From: Hyphomicrobiales bacterium
GTDB lineage: Bacteria; Pseudomonadota; Alphaproteobacteria; Rhizobiales; Rhizobiaceae
Assembly: GCA_900467185.1 (NCBI GenBank)
Contig: UBPA01000007.1
Location: forward strand, 62,001-126,000
Length of the DNA: 64,000 bases
Direction of reading: 5' to 3'
In this document: piece by piece, positions 26,828 through 36,188 of the stretch
How the letters are laid out: each line of letters begins with the position of its first letter
Numbering within the stretch: the first letter of the stretch is position 1
The notes under the pieces: model-generated
Databases searched by the model: none
Told to the model about the DNA's origin: nothing
What the model saw: only the letters and a program-made list of their open reading frames with translations
Made by a program: the position numbers and the translations under genes

Positions 26828-27847
26828 TCAGGCCTGCGGGTAATGTTCGTCGTACCAATCGACGAACCGGCCGACGCCCTCGGCCAGCGTCACCTTCGGC
26901 TGGAAGCCGGTCAGCGCCTTGAGAAGATCGGGCGATGCGTAGGTGCGCTGCATATCGCCGGGCTGCATCGGCAGCATGGTCTTGATCGCCTTCCGGCCGA
27001 GCCGCTGCTCGATCGTTTCGATGAAGGTCAGGAGTTCGACCGGTTGACCGCCGCCGATATTGACCGTGCGGAAGGGGGCATGGTGGGACAGGCTGTCGGC
27101 CACCGCGCCATCGCGCAGGCGGGACTCTTCGAGGGGCACGGCCTGTGACAGACGGAGAATACCGTCCACAAGATCGTCGATATAGGTAAAGTCGCGGCTC
27201 ATGCGCCCTTCGCCGTAGACGTCGATCGGACGCCCCTGGCGAATGGCTTCCACGAACTTGAACAGGGCCATATCAGGCCGCCCCCAAGGGCCATAGACCG
27301 TGAAGAAGCGGAAGGCCGTCGTCGGCACGGCGAAGAGATGCGCATAGCTGTGCGCCATCAGCTCCATGGACTTTTTGGTGGCCGCGTAGAGGGACATCGG
27401 TTCGTCGGCCCGATCGTCCTCCTCGAACGGCACCTTCTCATTGGAACCGTAGACCGACGAGGTCGAGGCGATGAGCAGATGCTGCGGCTGCAGGTCCCGC
27501 GCGATGTCGATGACGTTGAACGAGCCGACAAGGTTGGAATCGATGTAGGAGCGGGGCTCCTTCAGGCTGTAGCGGACGCCGGCCTGCGCGGCGAGATGGA
27601 TCATCACATCGGGCTTTGCCGCCTCGGCGGCCGCTGCCAGCGCGGCGCGATCCTCCAGCTTGCCGATCACACCGGTAAATTCTTCGAAGCGCTCGAGCAG
27701 AGCATGCCGCTTCCGCTTCAGGTTCACGTCGTAATAGGGCGTCATGGCGTCGAATCCGACGACCGTATGGCCCTCCCGGACAAGGCGGTGAGCGAGGTGG
27801 AAGCCGATGAAGCCAGCGGTTCCGGTGATAAAATAGCGCATGCTCAT
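26828..27847 (-). CDS. UDP-glucuronate 4-epimerase-like NAD-dependent epimerase
   Basis: The 339-residue protein is an extended short-chain dehydrogenase. NAD-binding [11 protein letters not shown] is at the N-terminus, the catalytic serine/threonine region is STSSVYG, and the YxxxK motif is in [13 protein letters not shown]. Text such as [31 protein letters not shown] and [16 protein letters not shown] is characteristic of UDP-glucuronate epimerases (LspL/CapI type), which make UDP-galacturonate. Two near starts exist (27847 and 27841); the frame extends further but without conserved sequence. It fits the product of ugd and suggests that galacturonate enters the polymer or LPS core. It is divergent from the GH5 gene. 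Confidence 0.9.
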   Translation of the reverse strand: MSMRYFITGTAGFIGFHLAHRLVREGHTVVGFDAMTPYYDVNLKRKRHALLERFEEFTGVIGKLEDRAALAAAAEAAKPDVMIHLAAQAGVRYSLKEPRSYIDSNLVGSFNVIDIARDLQPQHLLIASTSSVYGSNEKVPFEEDDRADEPMSLYAATKKSMELMAHSYAHLFAVPTTAFRFFTVYGPWGRPDMALFKFVEAIRQGRPIDVYGEGRMSRDFTYIDDLVDGILRLSQAVPLEESRLRDGAVADSLSHHAPFRTVNIGGGQPVELLTFIETIEQRLGRKAIKTMLPMQPGDMQRTYASPDLLKALTGFQPKVTLAEGVGRFVDWYDEHYPQA

Positions 27848-28088
27848 CCCATCAAGACTTGCGAAAAGGCCGTCGCCGGATCGGAAGATCCGATCCCGAC
27901 GCCACGCCATGGGCCTTTAACCCGAGAGGAGGCGACCTGTCGACACGGGACAAGGCTGGACGCGGCTTGAAGATGAAAAATATCTAATGTAGGCTTCGCA
28001 AAGTTGACATCCGACGGGTTCATGCGGCCAGCCTGCCGATCGGGCGCGGATGCGACGGCGTTGAACAGTCCGAAGAGGTTTCGATTGA

Positions 28089-29462
28089 ATGCAGTTTGGA
28101 CGATCCAGCCATCCGAATCGTCCTGGCGCATTGCCGCTGCGCAGATGGTTGCCGGCTTTTGGTGCAGACAGCGTGATCGGTAGACCGTTCCTTTCCCGGA
28201 TCGCCGCCTCACGGCATGGTTTCGGGCGCCGCGTTCTCGCTACCATTCTCGCTTTCTTCGTTGCCGTCTCCCCGCTCGCGGTGCCCATTGCGATGGCGCA
28301 GGACGTGCAGCCCACCTTCCGGGTGAAGAAAGGCGTAAATGCCTTTCCCTTCCTCTGGAGGCCGACGGCACAGAAGCATGACCGGTTCCTCGGTGCCGGC
28401 TACGCGCCGGTCGGGACCTATTTCCCGCTCTCGAATTTTTCCGGCATAAAGACTATGGGCTTCGATCATGTCCGTCTGCCGGTCAATGTCGGCCCTCTGG
28501 TGCTTGCCAGCGCGGACGAGCTGCAGAGGCGCGCCGACTACGTCTTTGCCCAGGTGGATGCCATTTCCGCACGTGGCCTCAAGGTCCTCGTCGATATCCA
28601 TACACCGGACAAGGGTCGCAACAGTCTTTACGACGCCCAGTCGCTGGTCGAGGGGCCGGGCATGTTCGATGCCCTGACGCGCGTCGTGACCGCATTCGCC
28701 GAGAGGACGGCCCGCCGCCCGACCGACCAGGTGGCGCTGGAGCTCTTCAACGAACCGCAGGTCGACTGCCGAACGCCCGGCTTGTGGGAAGGCTATCTGA
28801 AAACGCTGGTGTCCGTCGCGCGTCGCTCCGCGCCGGATCACACGCTCGTGGTCACCGGCGCCTGTGGCGGCGGCCATTTCGGCCTGCTGCGGCTCGACCC
28901 CTCGAGCTTCGACGATCCGAATCTCCTCTACTCCCTGCATTACTACGCGCCGCCCGAGTTCATCTTCCAGGGCTATGCGCCGGTGACGCAGGATCTTTCC
29001 GCCCGCTATCCGCCTTTGTTCCGATGGCCCGCCACGGCGGCCGGGGCAATCGAATCGCTCAGCGAATTCGGTTATCGCGTCGCCGCGCTCTGGGATACGC
29101 CGTCGTCCTGGGGATATATCGTCTCGCAGGTCCGGAAGCTCGCCGTCTACTACGGCCGTGGCTACGATGCGGGCGACATCGCGCGGGATTTCGAAAGCGC
29201 GCTCGCCTGGGCCGAGCGCTACGACATACCCCGGGAGCGTCTGTATCTCGGGGAGTTTGGTGCCCCGAGACCGAAACCGGGCCTTCTGCCGGCCTACAAC
29301 GCGGATCGGCTCGCCTGGCTGTCTGCGGTGCGCCGAGAGGCCGAAGCGAGCGGCATTCCCTGGTCCTATTGGTGCTACGGCGATTATTTCGGCCTGTTCG
29401 ACGAGGCCAGCGGCACAGTGGACGCGGACATGCTCGTCTCGCTCGGTCTGAACACCCCGTAA
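28089..29462 (+). CDS. Secreted GH5-type glycoside hydrolase
   Basis: The protein looks like an endoglucanase/cellulase of family GH5. A basic N-terminal region and hydrophobic stretch (RRVLATILAFFVAVSPLAVP) end in AMAQD, a plausible signal-peptide cleavage site. The TIM-barrel motifs are MGFDHVRLPVN, VLVDIH, the acid/base glutamate in ELFNEPQ (about residue 220), LHYYAP, and the nucleophile glutamate in YLGEFGAPR (about 390). The signal region begins late, so the true start may be GTG 28173 rather than ATG 28089. Within an export cluster it may trim nascent polysaccharide in the periplasm. The substrate is not known. Confidence 0.85.
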   Translation: MQFGRSSHPNRPGALPLRRWLPAFGADSVIGRPFLSRIAASRHGFGRRVLATILAFFVAVSPLAVPIAMAQDVQPTFRVKKGVNAFPFLWRPTAQKHDRFLGAGYAPVGTYFPLSNFSGIKTMGFDHVRLPVNVGPLVLASADELQRRADYVFAQVDAISARGLKVLVDIHTPDKGRNSLYDAQSLVEGPGMFDALTRVVTAFAERTARRPTDQVALELFNEPQVDCRTPGLWEGYLKTLVSVARRSAPDHTLVVTGACGGGHFGLLRLDPSSFDDPNLLYSLHYYAPPEFIFQGYAPVTQDLSARYPPLFRWPATAAGAIESLSEFGYRVAALWDTPSSWGYIVSQVRKLAVYYGRGYDAGDIARDFESALAWAERYDIPRERLYLGEFGAPRPKPGLLPAYNADRLAWLSAVRREAEASGIPWSYWCYGDYFGLFDEASGTVDADMLVSLGLNTP

Positions 29463-29517
29463 ACGCTGGAGCGGACGCCCCTGCCGCTGCAAACCATCTC
29501 CGGATCTTGAGGATTTC

Positions 29518-30780
29518 ATGACGAAGCCCGTCTTACTGCTGCGGTCGGTTGCGGCCAAAGCCAGCCGTGTCAGCCTGTCCATGGCGGGAACGCTGGCGAT
29601 CGCCGGATCGAACTTTCTTCTGTCGCTGGTGCTGATCCCGCTGCTGGTGCCGGCCGATTACGGTTTCTTCATCTTCGGGCAGGTGCTGACCGCCTTCAGC
29701 TACAGCATCGTCAATGCCATGGGCGGAACACCGCTCTCGATTACCCTCAACAAGGGCACGCCGGACTGGCAGCCGGAATATCTGGCCATCATGAAGGTGG
29801 ATGCGATCCTGTCCGTGCTCGCGGGCCTCATTGCCATCGGTTCCGGCTTCGTGTTCGGCATGCCGCTGCCCGTGACGCTCTTCATGGGGCTGTTCACGTT
29901 CGCCGCGGCGCTCCGCTGGGGTTTTCGCTGCGCGGAATTTGCGCGTCACCGGGTCAAAACCACCGGTCTTTCCGACGTGATCTACGCCTGCGTCGTGGTT
30001 ACCGGCTGCGTCGTCATGTATTTCGGGAATCTGGCCGACACGCTGCTGGCGGCCAGCATCACGGTGGCGACGGCGGCCAGCCTCTCGGCGATCTATCTCT
30101 GGCTGTCACTGGAAAAGGTCGGCGGCAGGGGCCGGCTTTCGCACTATGCCGAGGTCTGGAAAGGCCAGTCCCGCTGGGCGCTTCTCGGCGTCGTCACCAC
30201 GGAAATGACCTCGAACGGCCATGCCTATCTGGTGACGTTCATGGCGGGGCCTCAGGCCTTCGCGCCGATCGCCGTTGCCGCCCTGTTCTGGCGCCCGCTG
30301 ACGGTCGTCCTGCCCTCGCTGATGCTCATCGAGCGGCCGATCATGGCGCGACAGCTGGCGAAGGAGGATGTCGACGGCGCGCGCGCCACCGCCCGGTCGT
30401 TCCTGCGCATCGTTCTCACCATTCTCGCCGGCAATGTCGTCCTGGCGGTCGCCGTCGCGCTCGTCTTTCACGATAAGGTCGCGAGCCTGCCCTACGAGGC
30501 GAGCACCCTCTACACCGCCTGCAGCCTCTGGTTCATCGTGGTCCTCATCCAGTCGATGCGCATTCCCGCAAGCAGCCTCATCCAGGCGGCGCGGCAGTTC
30601 AAGCCTCTGGCGCAGACCAGCCTGATTGCGGCCCCCGTCACCATGCTGGTTGCGGCAGGCATCATCTATGCGGTCAGCCCCATCGCCTCGATCGTCGGCA
30701 TCATTGCAGGCGAGGTGGTGATGACGGCGCTCGTCTTTCGCCTGACGCGTCGCAAGCAGCTGTTCGACCAGCCGGCCTGA
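29518..30780 (+). CDS. Wzx-like polysaccharide flippase
   Basis: The 420-residue protein is almost wholly hydrophobic, with about 12 predicted transmembrane segments. The order near the N-terminus (SMAGTLAIAGSNFLLSLVLIP, then VPADYGFFIFGQVL) matches oligosaccharide flippases of the MATE/MOP superfamily. It would turn lipid-linked repeat units across the inner membrane. It lies 56 nt after the GH5 gene on the same strand. Sequence among flippases is poorly conserved, so the call rests on topology and place in the cluster next to the Wza, Wzc and Wzy candidates. Confidence 0.85.
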   Translation: MTKPVLLLRSVAAKASRVSLSMAGTLAIAGSNFLLSLVLIPLLVPADYGFFIFGQVLTAFSYSIVNAMGGTPLSITLNKGTPDWQPEYLAIMKVDAILSVLAGLIAIGSGFVFGMPLPVTLFMGLFTFAAALRWGFRCAEFARHRVKTTGLSDVIYACVVVTGCVVMYFGNLADTLLAASITVATAASLSAIYLWLSLEKVGGRGRLSHYAEVWKGQSRWALLGVVTTEMTSNGHAYLVTFMAGPQAFAPIAVAALFWRPLTVVLPSLMLIERPIMARQLAKEDVDGARATARSFLRIVLTILAGNVVLAVAVALVFHDKVASLPYEASTLYTACSLWFIVVLIQSMRIPASSLIQAARQFKPLAQTSLIAAPVTMLVAAGIIYAVSPIASIVGIIAGEVVMTALVFRLTRRKQLFDQPA

Positions 30781-31095
30781 TCGTCGGGGCGGGTATCGGC
30801 GGTTGAATCGTGCAAGGGCAATGTGCCCTTCCGGCGTGTTTTCAGCCGTGAACGCCGCGCTTCGGGCGCGGCCTGTTCTTCACGATGGATATCGCGACAT
30901 TCATTCATAAAATCTCTTTTAGGGATGCTTAACTTAGACTAGGTATCGTGACGCGTGAGAGGAAGGGGCCCTGGGAATGCACTGTCTGAACGCATGTTTG
31001 TCAGGGTCAGCCCGTCACAGGTTTTCCATCGTCCGATTTGCCACGCTCCGTGTCGCCTCTCTTCATTCATGCACGAACGGAAAGAATGATGCGGG
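30781..31095. promoter_or_regulatory. Structured intergenic region before the WecG/TagA gene
   Basis: About 315 nt with two strong hairpins. AAGGGCA/TGCCCTT (30814-30830) around ATG probably ends the flippase transcript. A longer one spans 30847-30884: outer CGTGAA/TTCACG enclosing GCCGCGC/GCGCGGC with a short TTCGG loop. An A+T-rich stretch (30885-30950) follows and may hold the promoter of the next gene. Confidence 0.5.
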
Positions 31096-31932
31096 ATGGC
31101 AGAGAGCATGAGTGTCCTTCTAGCTCCGACCAAAGAACGCATCTTGCTGAAACAAGCAGAACATGAAGATTCGGTGATCGTTGCCGGGGTTGAGGTGACG
31201 CGGAAGAGCCGTGCTGAACTGACCGACCACGTCGTGCAGACGACGCTGGATGCAACGCCCGACGCACCGCGTCTCCTGTTCGATCTCAACGGACATGCGG
31301 TCGGGCTCAGCCGATCCGATCCGCGCTATGCGGAGAGCCTCGCCAAGGCGGACGTCGTCCATGTCGACAGCGAACCGCTGGTCATAGCCTCGCGCCTGCT
31401 GACGACGACGCCGGTGCGGGGGCGCAGCGCCACGACCGATCTCTTCTACGACTTCGCCGAAGGTTTCCAGGCAAACGGCATCTCCTGCTATTTCCTCGGC
31501 GCGACGGACGCGGTCATCGCGGAATGCGTCGCCCGCATGACGTTTCTCTATCCGCAACTGGTCATCGCCGGTTATCGCAACGGCTATTTCGACGAGACCG
31601 CCTTGCCGGGCATTGTCGCGGAAATCAATGCCACGAAGGCGGATGTCCTGTGGGTCGGTCTTGGCAAGCCCAAAGAGCAGTTCGTGTCGCTGGCGATCCG
31701 CGATCACTTCGAAGGCCGCTGGATCGTCACATGCGGCGGCTGCTTCGATTTCGCCGCGGGCCACTACCAGCGTGCGCCGCTGTTCCTGCAGAAGATCGGC
31801 CTAGAATGGCTGCACCGCATGGTGCTGCGCCCCAGACAGCTGTTCTGGCGGTATCTCACGACGAACCCGGTCGCCTTCTATGCCGCGTTGCGGCGGACGC
31901 GACGCGTGTCTGCACCGAAGCACAGAGCGTAA
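31096..31932 (+). CDS. WecG/TagA/CpsF-family glycosyltransferase
   Basis: This family (GT26) adds N-acetylmannosamine(uronate), glucose or similar residues to lipid-linked intermediates. The 278-residue protein has LLFDLNGHAVGLS, VVHVDSEPLVIAS, CYFLGATDAVIAECVARM, ADVLWVGLGKPKEQF and CGGCFDFAAGHYQRAP, matching the conserved blocks in order. It is soluble or peripherally membrane-bound. Starts at 31096 (MAESM) and 31108 (MSVLLA) are both possible. It stands alone between two A+T-rich gaps. Confidence 0.9.
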   Translation: MAESMSVLLAPTKERILLKQAEHEDSVIVAGVEVTRKSRAELTDHVVQTTLDATPDAPRLLFDLNGHAVGLSRSDPRYAESLAKADVVHVDSEPLVIASRLLTTTPVRGRSATTDLFYDFAEGFQANGISCYFLGATDAVIAECVARMTFLYPQLVIAGYRNGYFDETALPGIVAEINATKADVLWVGLGKPKEQFVSLAIRDHFEGRWIVTCGGCFDFAAGHYQRAPLFLQKIGLEWLHRMVLRPRQLFWRYLTTNPVAFYAALRRTRRVSAPKHRA

Positions 31933-32190
31933 GTAGATCATTACCTACTGAAATCGTTGAAAAATAAACCGTGCAGGCAAATTTTTTTTGCATTGCAGCG
32001 GAACTATGCGATAGCTTCCTACTAAATGAAATTAGAATATTCGGATACAGGCATACGGACTGAGCCTGTCCAGTCGAGGATGGTCTTCACGGGCCCGTCC
32101 TGAGGTCGTGGCAGGTGCTCATCGCGCAGCTTCCCGACGTCACGACAAACATATCCCGTCTGGGTCCGAAGTGTGACAGGGAGCAATCGC
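31933..32190. other. A+T-rich gap before the DUF1972 glycosyltransferase gene
   Basis: About 260 nt. The part at 31950-32050 is very A+T-rich, with an eight-T run, and could contain a promoter. No gene or clear hairpin was found. Confidence 0.35.
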
Positions 32191-33309
32191 ATGGTCGCAC
32201 AGTCGAAGACTGTCGATACGAGCCGCAAGGTGGTGAACATTCTCGGTATTCGCGGCATTCCTGCGGCCCATGGTGGATTCGAGACGTTTGCGGGCCGGCT
32301 TGCTCCCTATCTGGTCGAACAGGGGTGGACGGTGAACGTCTACTGCCAGGAAAGCGGGAAAGCCGATCACGAGGACGACTGGAACGGCATCCATCGCATC
32401 CACATTTCCAGCGATGCCACAGGCTCCAAGGGGAGCGTGATCTTCGACAGGAAGTGCGTCGCCGACGTCTGCAAGCGGCCGGGCATCGATCTCGTTCTCG
32501 GCTACAACACCGCCGTCTTCAACACGCTCCAGAGGCTCAAGGGCCGCAAGGTTCTCATGAACATGGACGGCGTGGAGTGGCGCCGCGACAAGTGGTCGTT
32601 TCCGGTGAAGATCTGGCTTTATGCCAATGAGTTCATCGGAGCGAATATCAGCAATGTCGCGATCGCCGATCACCCCGAGATTGCGCGCCACCTGCGCCGC
32701 CACGGGTGCAGCAACGCCGTGATGATCCCCTACGGCGCCGACAGGATCGAGGCCGCGCCGGAAAGCCTGATCGAGCCTTACGGCCTGAAGAGCGGCCAGT
32801 ATCTCATCTCCATCGCACGTGCCGAGCCGGAAAACTCGATCCTGGAGATCGTCAGCGCCTTTTCCAGCAGGAAGCGCGACATCAAGCTCATGGTTCTCGG
32901 CAATTTCTCGCCGGACAATGCCTATCACCGCCGGGTCCGGGCTGCGGCGTCGCAGGACGTGGTGTTCCCCGGCGGCATCTACGAGCCGGAGGTCGTCTCG
33001 GCCCTGCGGTACCATGCGCTGGCCTACCTCCACGGGCATCAGGTCGGCGGCACCAATCCCTCGCTCGTCGAGGCGCTCGGCGCCGGCAACCCCATCATCG
33101 CGCATGACAACCGCTTCAATCGCTGGGTCGCCGGCGATCAACAGTTCTACTTCGACAGCCAGACGGCACTCGAAGCGCTCATCGACCGGATCGGTTCGGG
33201 TCTGGACCTCAAACAGGCGGCGGCTGCGGCGGCTGCGCGGCATCAGGCGGAATTCACCTGGTTGAAGGTCAACTCGGCCTACGAGGCTCTGCTTCTGACG
33301 TGCCTGTGA
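32191..33309 (+). CDS. DUF1972/GT4-type glycosyltransferase (rhamnosyltransferase-like)
   Basis: The protein begins, after a short variable tail, with VVNILGIRGIPAAHGGFETF, the exact style of the DUF1972 N-terminal domain found in rhamnosyl- and related GT4 transferases. A C-terminal GT-B domain has ISIARAEPENSILEIVSAF, GIYEPEVVSALRYHALAYLHGH and VGGTNPSLVEALGAGNPII, where donor binding is expected. I chose ATG 32191 because CAGGGAG lies just upstream; the frame opens six codons earlier with GTG. Length is 372 residues. The donor sugar cannot be told. Confidence 0.88.
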   Translation: MVAQSKTVDTSRKVVNILGIRGIPAAHGGFETFAGRLAPYLVEQGWTVNVYCQESGKADHEDDWNGIHRIHISSDATGSKGSVIFDRKCVADVCKRPGIDLVLGYNTAVFNTLQRLKGRKVLMNMDGVEWRRDKWSFPVKIWLYANEFIGANISNVAIADHPEIARHLRRHGCSNAVMIPYGADRIEAAPESLIEPYGLKSGQYLISIARAEPENSILEIVSAFSSRKRDIKLMVLGNFSPDNAYHRRVRAAASQDVVFPGGIYEPEVVSALRYHALAYLHGHQVGGTNPSLVEALGAGNPIIAHDNRFNRWVAGDQQFYFDSQTALEALIDRIGSGLDLKQAAAAAAARHQAEFTWLKVNSAYEALLLTCL

Positions 33310-33355
33310 CCGTGACGGCATCGAACAAGACTGAAGACAGGCCGGGGAGCCACGC

Positions 33356-34489
33356 TTGAAAATTCTCTGCGTACATCCGAACGTCGAACTTTACGGTTCG
33401 GACAGGAGCTTCCTCCAGGTCCTCCAGGCCGTGCGGGCTGCCGATCCAGACGGCTCGCTCGATGTGCGCCTCGTGGGCGAGGGGCCGATCACGCCGCATG
33501 TCGAGCGCGCCTCGACCCGCATTCTCTACGGACCCATGTGGGTCCTGCGAAAGGCGGACCTGAAGCGGATCGTGCTGACGGCGCCGATCAGTTTCCCCCT
33601 TGCCGTGCTGCGGGCCCGCAAGGTGATCCGCGACTCGGGATGCGACCTGCTCTACATCAGCACGCTCGTGCCGTTCGACTATCTGGTCGCCGCCCGGTTT
33701 TTCAAGGGGCCCGCGATCTGCCATGTGCACGAGATCCCGACGGGCAAGGCGATGGCCATCTTCTCCCGCGTCCTCGCCTTCAGCCGCAGCCGGGTCATCT
33801 TCAATTCCAAGGCAACGAGCGACGCCTTTGCCGTCCGGGCAAGCACAGGGCAGTCGGTAATCTATAACGGTGTCGCCGCGCCGGCAATGCAGTCGGAGAT
33901 TTCGGCCTCCGGGCCGCTCAAGGTTCTGCTGATCGGCCGCTTCAACGCATGGAAGGGCCAGCAGGTTCTGGTCAAGGCGATGGCGGCCCTGGCGCCGGAC
34001 ATACGCGACCGCGTCGAGGTCCGCCTCGTCGGCGGCGTCTATGGAGGGCAGGACCACTTCGTCGATGACGTGAGGGCGCTGATCACCGCGTCCGGACTGG
34101 AGCGTTCGGTCACCATCCATCCGTTCGTCGATGATCCGTCCGAACATTTTCTTTGGAGCGATGTCGTAGCCGTTCCCTCGACGCTTCCCGAGCCGTTCGG
34201 TCGCGTCGCCATCGAGGGGATGAGCTACCATCGCCCCGTAATCGCCGCCGACCACGGGGGGCTTTCGGAAATCGTCGCGCATGGCGACACCGGGTTCCTG
34301 GTGCCGCCGGGCAGCGAGACCGCGCTGGCCGAGGCTCTGACAACGCTCGTCGCCGATAAAGCGCTCTGCAAGACGATGGGGGATCGCGGTTTCATGCGAT
34401 TCGAGGCGCTTTTCTCCGAGGAAGCCTATGGCCGGAACATGGTGGCGGCTTTCGGACTGGACACAGCAGGAAGTGGATCGCGAACATGA
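33356..34489 (+). CDS. GT4-type glycosyltransferase
   Basis: The 377-residue protein has the GT-B fold typical of family GT4. An N-terminal acceptor domain opens MKILCVHPNVELYGSDRSFL. The C-terminal domain starts at VLLIGRFNAWKGQQVLVKAM and has FVDDPSEHFLWSDVVAVPS and the donor-binding PEPFGRVAIEGMSYHRPVIA with its EX7E-like pattern. It starts with TTG after a clear GGGGAG. The ATG of the next glycosyltransferase overlaps its stop (ATGA), so the two are translated as a pair. Confidence 0.9.
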   Translation: MKILCVHPNVELYGSDRSFLQVLQAVRAADPDGSLDVRLVGEGPITPHVERASTRILYGPMWVLRKADLKRIVLTAPISFPLAVLRARKVIRDSGCDLLYISTLVPFDYLVAARFFKGPAICHVHEIPTGKAMAIFSRVLAFSRSRVIFNSKATSDAFAVRASTGQSVIYNGVAAPAMQSEISASGPLKVLLIGRFNAWKGQQVLVKAMAALAPDIRDRVEVRLVGGVYGGQDHFVDDVRALITASGLERSVTIHPFVDDPSEHFLWSDVVAVPSTLPEPFGRVAIEGMSYHRPVIAADHGGLSEIVAHGDTGFLVPPGSETALAEALTTLVADKALCKTMGDRGFMRFEALFSEEAYGRNMVAAFGLDTAGSGSRT

Positions 34490-35418
34490 GCATCGACAAC
34501 CTATTCATAGGATTAATCACCTTTCGGCGGCCGAAAGGCCTTCGCCGGGCGCTGGAAGGCATCGCCGGGTTGACCTTCGAAACCACCCCGCCGCCGATAA
34601 CGGTGATCGTCGTCGATAACGATCGGGAGGGTCCGATGGCCGGGCTGATCGAGGAGATGCGGCCGTCGTTTCCCTTTCCCATCACCTATGCCGTCCACCC
34701 GGAATCGGGGATCCCCTTCGCGCGCAATCGGGTCGTTGCAGAGACAAAGGGTGCGGACGGGGTCATCCTTTTCATCGACGATGACGAATATCCAGAACCC
34801 GAATGGGCGGACCAGCTTCTGGCGAAGTACCGCGCCACCGGTGCCGAGGCGATCCTCGGGCCTGTCATTTCGGAGTTCGAGACGACCCCGCCGCAATGGG
34901 TTTCCGAAGGCGGTTTCTTCGTCGCGCAGGATTTTGCCGATGGCGGTGCCGTTCCCTTCGGAAATACAGCCAATATCCTGATCGACCTCAAAGTCTTCAA
35001 GGCCTTCGGCCTCCGGTTCGATCCGCGCATGCAACACACGGGCGGAACGGATACGCTGCTCGGCATGATGATACACAAGAAGGGCGGGCGGATGCTCTGG
35101 GCTAGCAGCGCCCGGGTTCGCGAGATCGTCCCGGCCTCGCGCGTGTCGTCGAGGTGGCTGATTTCGCGCAAGTTCCGCGAGGGTAACACCTATGTGCTCT
35201 CCGAAAAATTGTCGGAATGCACGGCCGGCCGGCAGATCTCCCTGTTCCTGTCCGGTCTCGCACGCGTGGGCGCCGGCGCCGTCCTGTCGGTGGCGGCGCT
35301 GCCCTTCGGTACGGCAACGCGGGTCAAGGCCTTCTCGCGTGCTGCACGCGGCCTCGGTATGCTGAACGCTTTTGCCGGTCGCCGGTACGACGAATACAAG
35401 ACGATCCACGGATCGTAA
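34486..35418 (+). CDS. GT2-family glycosyltransferase
   Basis: The 310-residue protein is a GT-A transferase. The nucleotide-binding strand TVIVVDND is near residue 40. The metal-binding DDDE cluster lies in GVILFIDDDEYPEPEWADQLL (about 88-108), and VFKAFGLRFDPRMQHTGGTDTLLG follows as acceptor region. The start shares bases with the previous stop (ATGA). A hydrophobic stretch near residue 245-280 could bind the membrane. It resembles the gene at 39606 in overall layout. Confidence 0.88.
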   Translation: MSIDNLFIGLITFRRPKGLRRALEGIAGLTFETTPPPITVIVVDNDREGPMAGLIEEMRPSFPFPITYAVHPESGIPFARNRVVAETKGADGVILFIDDDEYPEPEWADQLLAKYRATGAEAILGPVISEFETTPPQWVSEGGFFVAQDFADGGAVPFGNTANILIDLKVFKAFGLRFDPRMQHTGGTDTLLGMMIHKKGGRMLWASSARVREIVPASRVSSRWLISRKFREGNTYVLSEKLSECTAGRQISLFLSGLARVGAGAVLSVAALPFGTATRVKAFSRAARGLGMLNAFAGRRYDEYKTIHGS

Positions 35419-35446
35419 GGGCCGCGCGCCAACAAAGGAACAGACA

Positions 35447-36166
35447 GTGGATGCCTTTCTGCACCGCATCTTTGCAGCCCTCCTGCGGTTGGTCGGTAAG
35501 ACCTATGCAATGTCGCCCGAACTTCCTGCCGGCTTTCTGGTGCATACGCTCGTGCGACGATTGATCTGGCTTTTCCGCGCACTGCTTCGCGGGCGCTACA
35601 AGGTCTTTATCGGCCCGGGCGTGAATATTCGCGGCGCCGGCCGCATCAAGATCGGCCGGTTTTCCACCATCGGTGCCTATTGCCAACTCGACGGCTACGG
35701 GCGCGAGGGGCTCGTGCTCGGCGAGCGCGTCAACATCGGCGACTATACGATCATCGGCATCACCAATCATCCGAGCCAGCTGGGCAAGGGGCTGCGCATC
35801 GGCTCCGACAGTGGCGTCGGGCAGTATTCCTATTTCGGCGCGCTTGGCGGCATCGAGATCGGCAGCAACGTCATCATGGGGCAGTATGTCTCGTTCCACG
35901 CCGCGAGCCATGTTTTCGACCGCACGGATATCCCGATCCGCATGCAGGCCTCCACCGATCTCGGCATCCGCATCGATGACGATGTCTGGGTCGGATCGAA
36001 AGTGACGTTTCTCGACGGAGCCCATGTCGGCGCGCACAGCGTGGTTGCTGCCGGCGCGGTGGTGCGCGGCACCTTTCCACCCTATTCGGTCATTGGCGGC
36101 GTGCCGGCAAAGCTGTTGAAGAGCCGCCTAAACGACGCGCCGCTGAACGAGACGCCCACGACCTAA
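35447..36166 (+). CDS. Hexapeptide-repeat acetyltransferase (WbbJ/LacA-like)
   Basis: The 239-residue protein has a left-handed beta-helix. The repeats run from about residue 50 (KVFIGPGVNIRGAGRIKIG) to 215, with IGDYTIIGITNHPSQ, IGSNVIMGQYVSFHAASH and IDDDVWVGSKVTFLDGAHVG. The histidine in FHAASHVFD is the likely catalytic base. It probably O-acetylates a sugar of the polymer with acetyl-CoA. A GTG at 35447 has AAAGGA at the right distance; the longer upstream frame overlaps the previous gene and lacks conserved sequence. It converges with the GH10 gene. Confidence 0.9.
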   Translation: MDAFLHRIFAALLRLVGKTYAMSPELPAGFLVHTLVRRLIWLFRALLRGRYKVFIGPGVNIRGAGRIKIGRFSTIGAYCQLDGYGREGLVLGERVNIGDYTIIGITNHPSQLGKGLRIGSDSGVGQYSYFGALGGIEIGSNVIMGQYVSFHAASHVFDRTDIPIRMQASTDLGIRIDDDVWVGSKVTFLDGAHVGAHSVVAAGAVVRGTFPPYSVIGGVPAKLLKSRLNDAPLNETPTT

Positions 36167-36188
36167 CATCGGTCGCGCCGCGTCTCCA

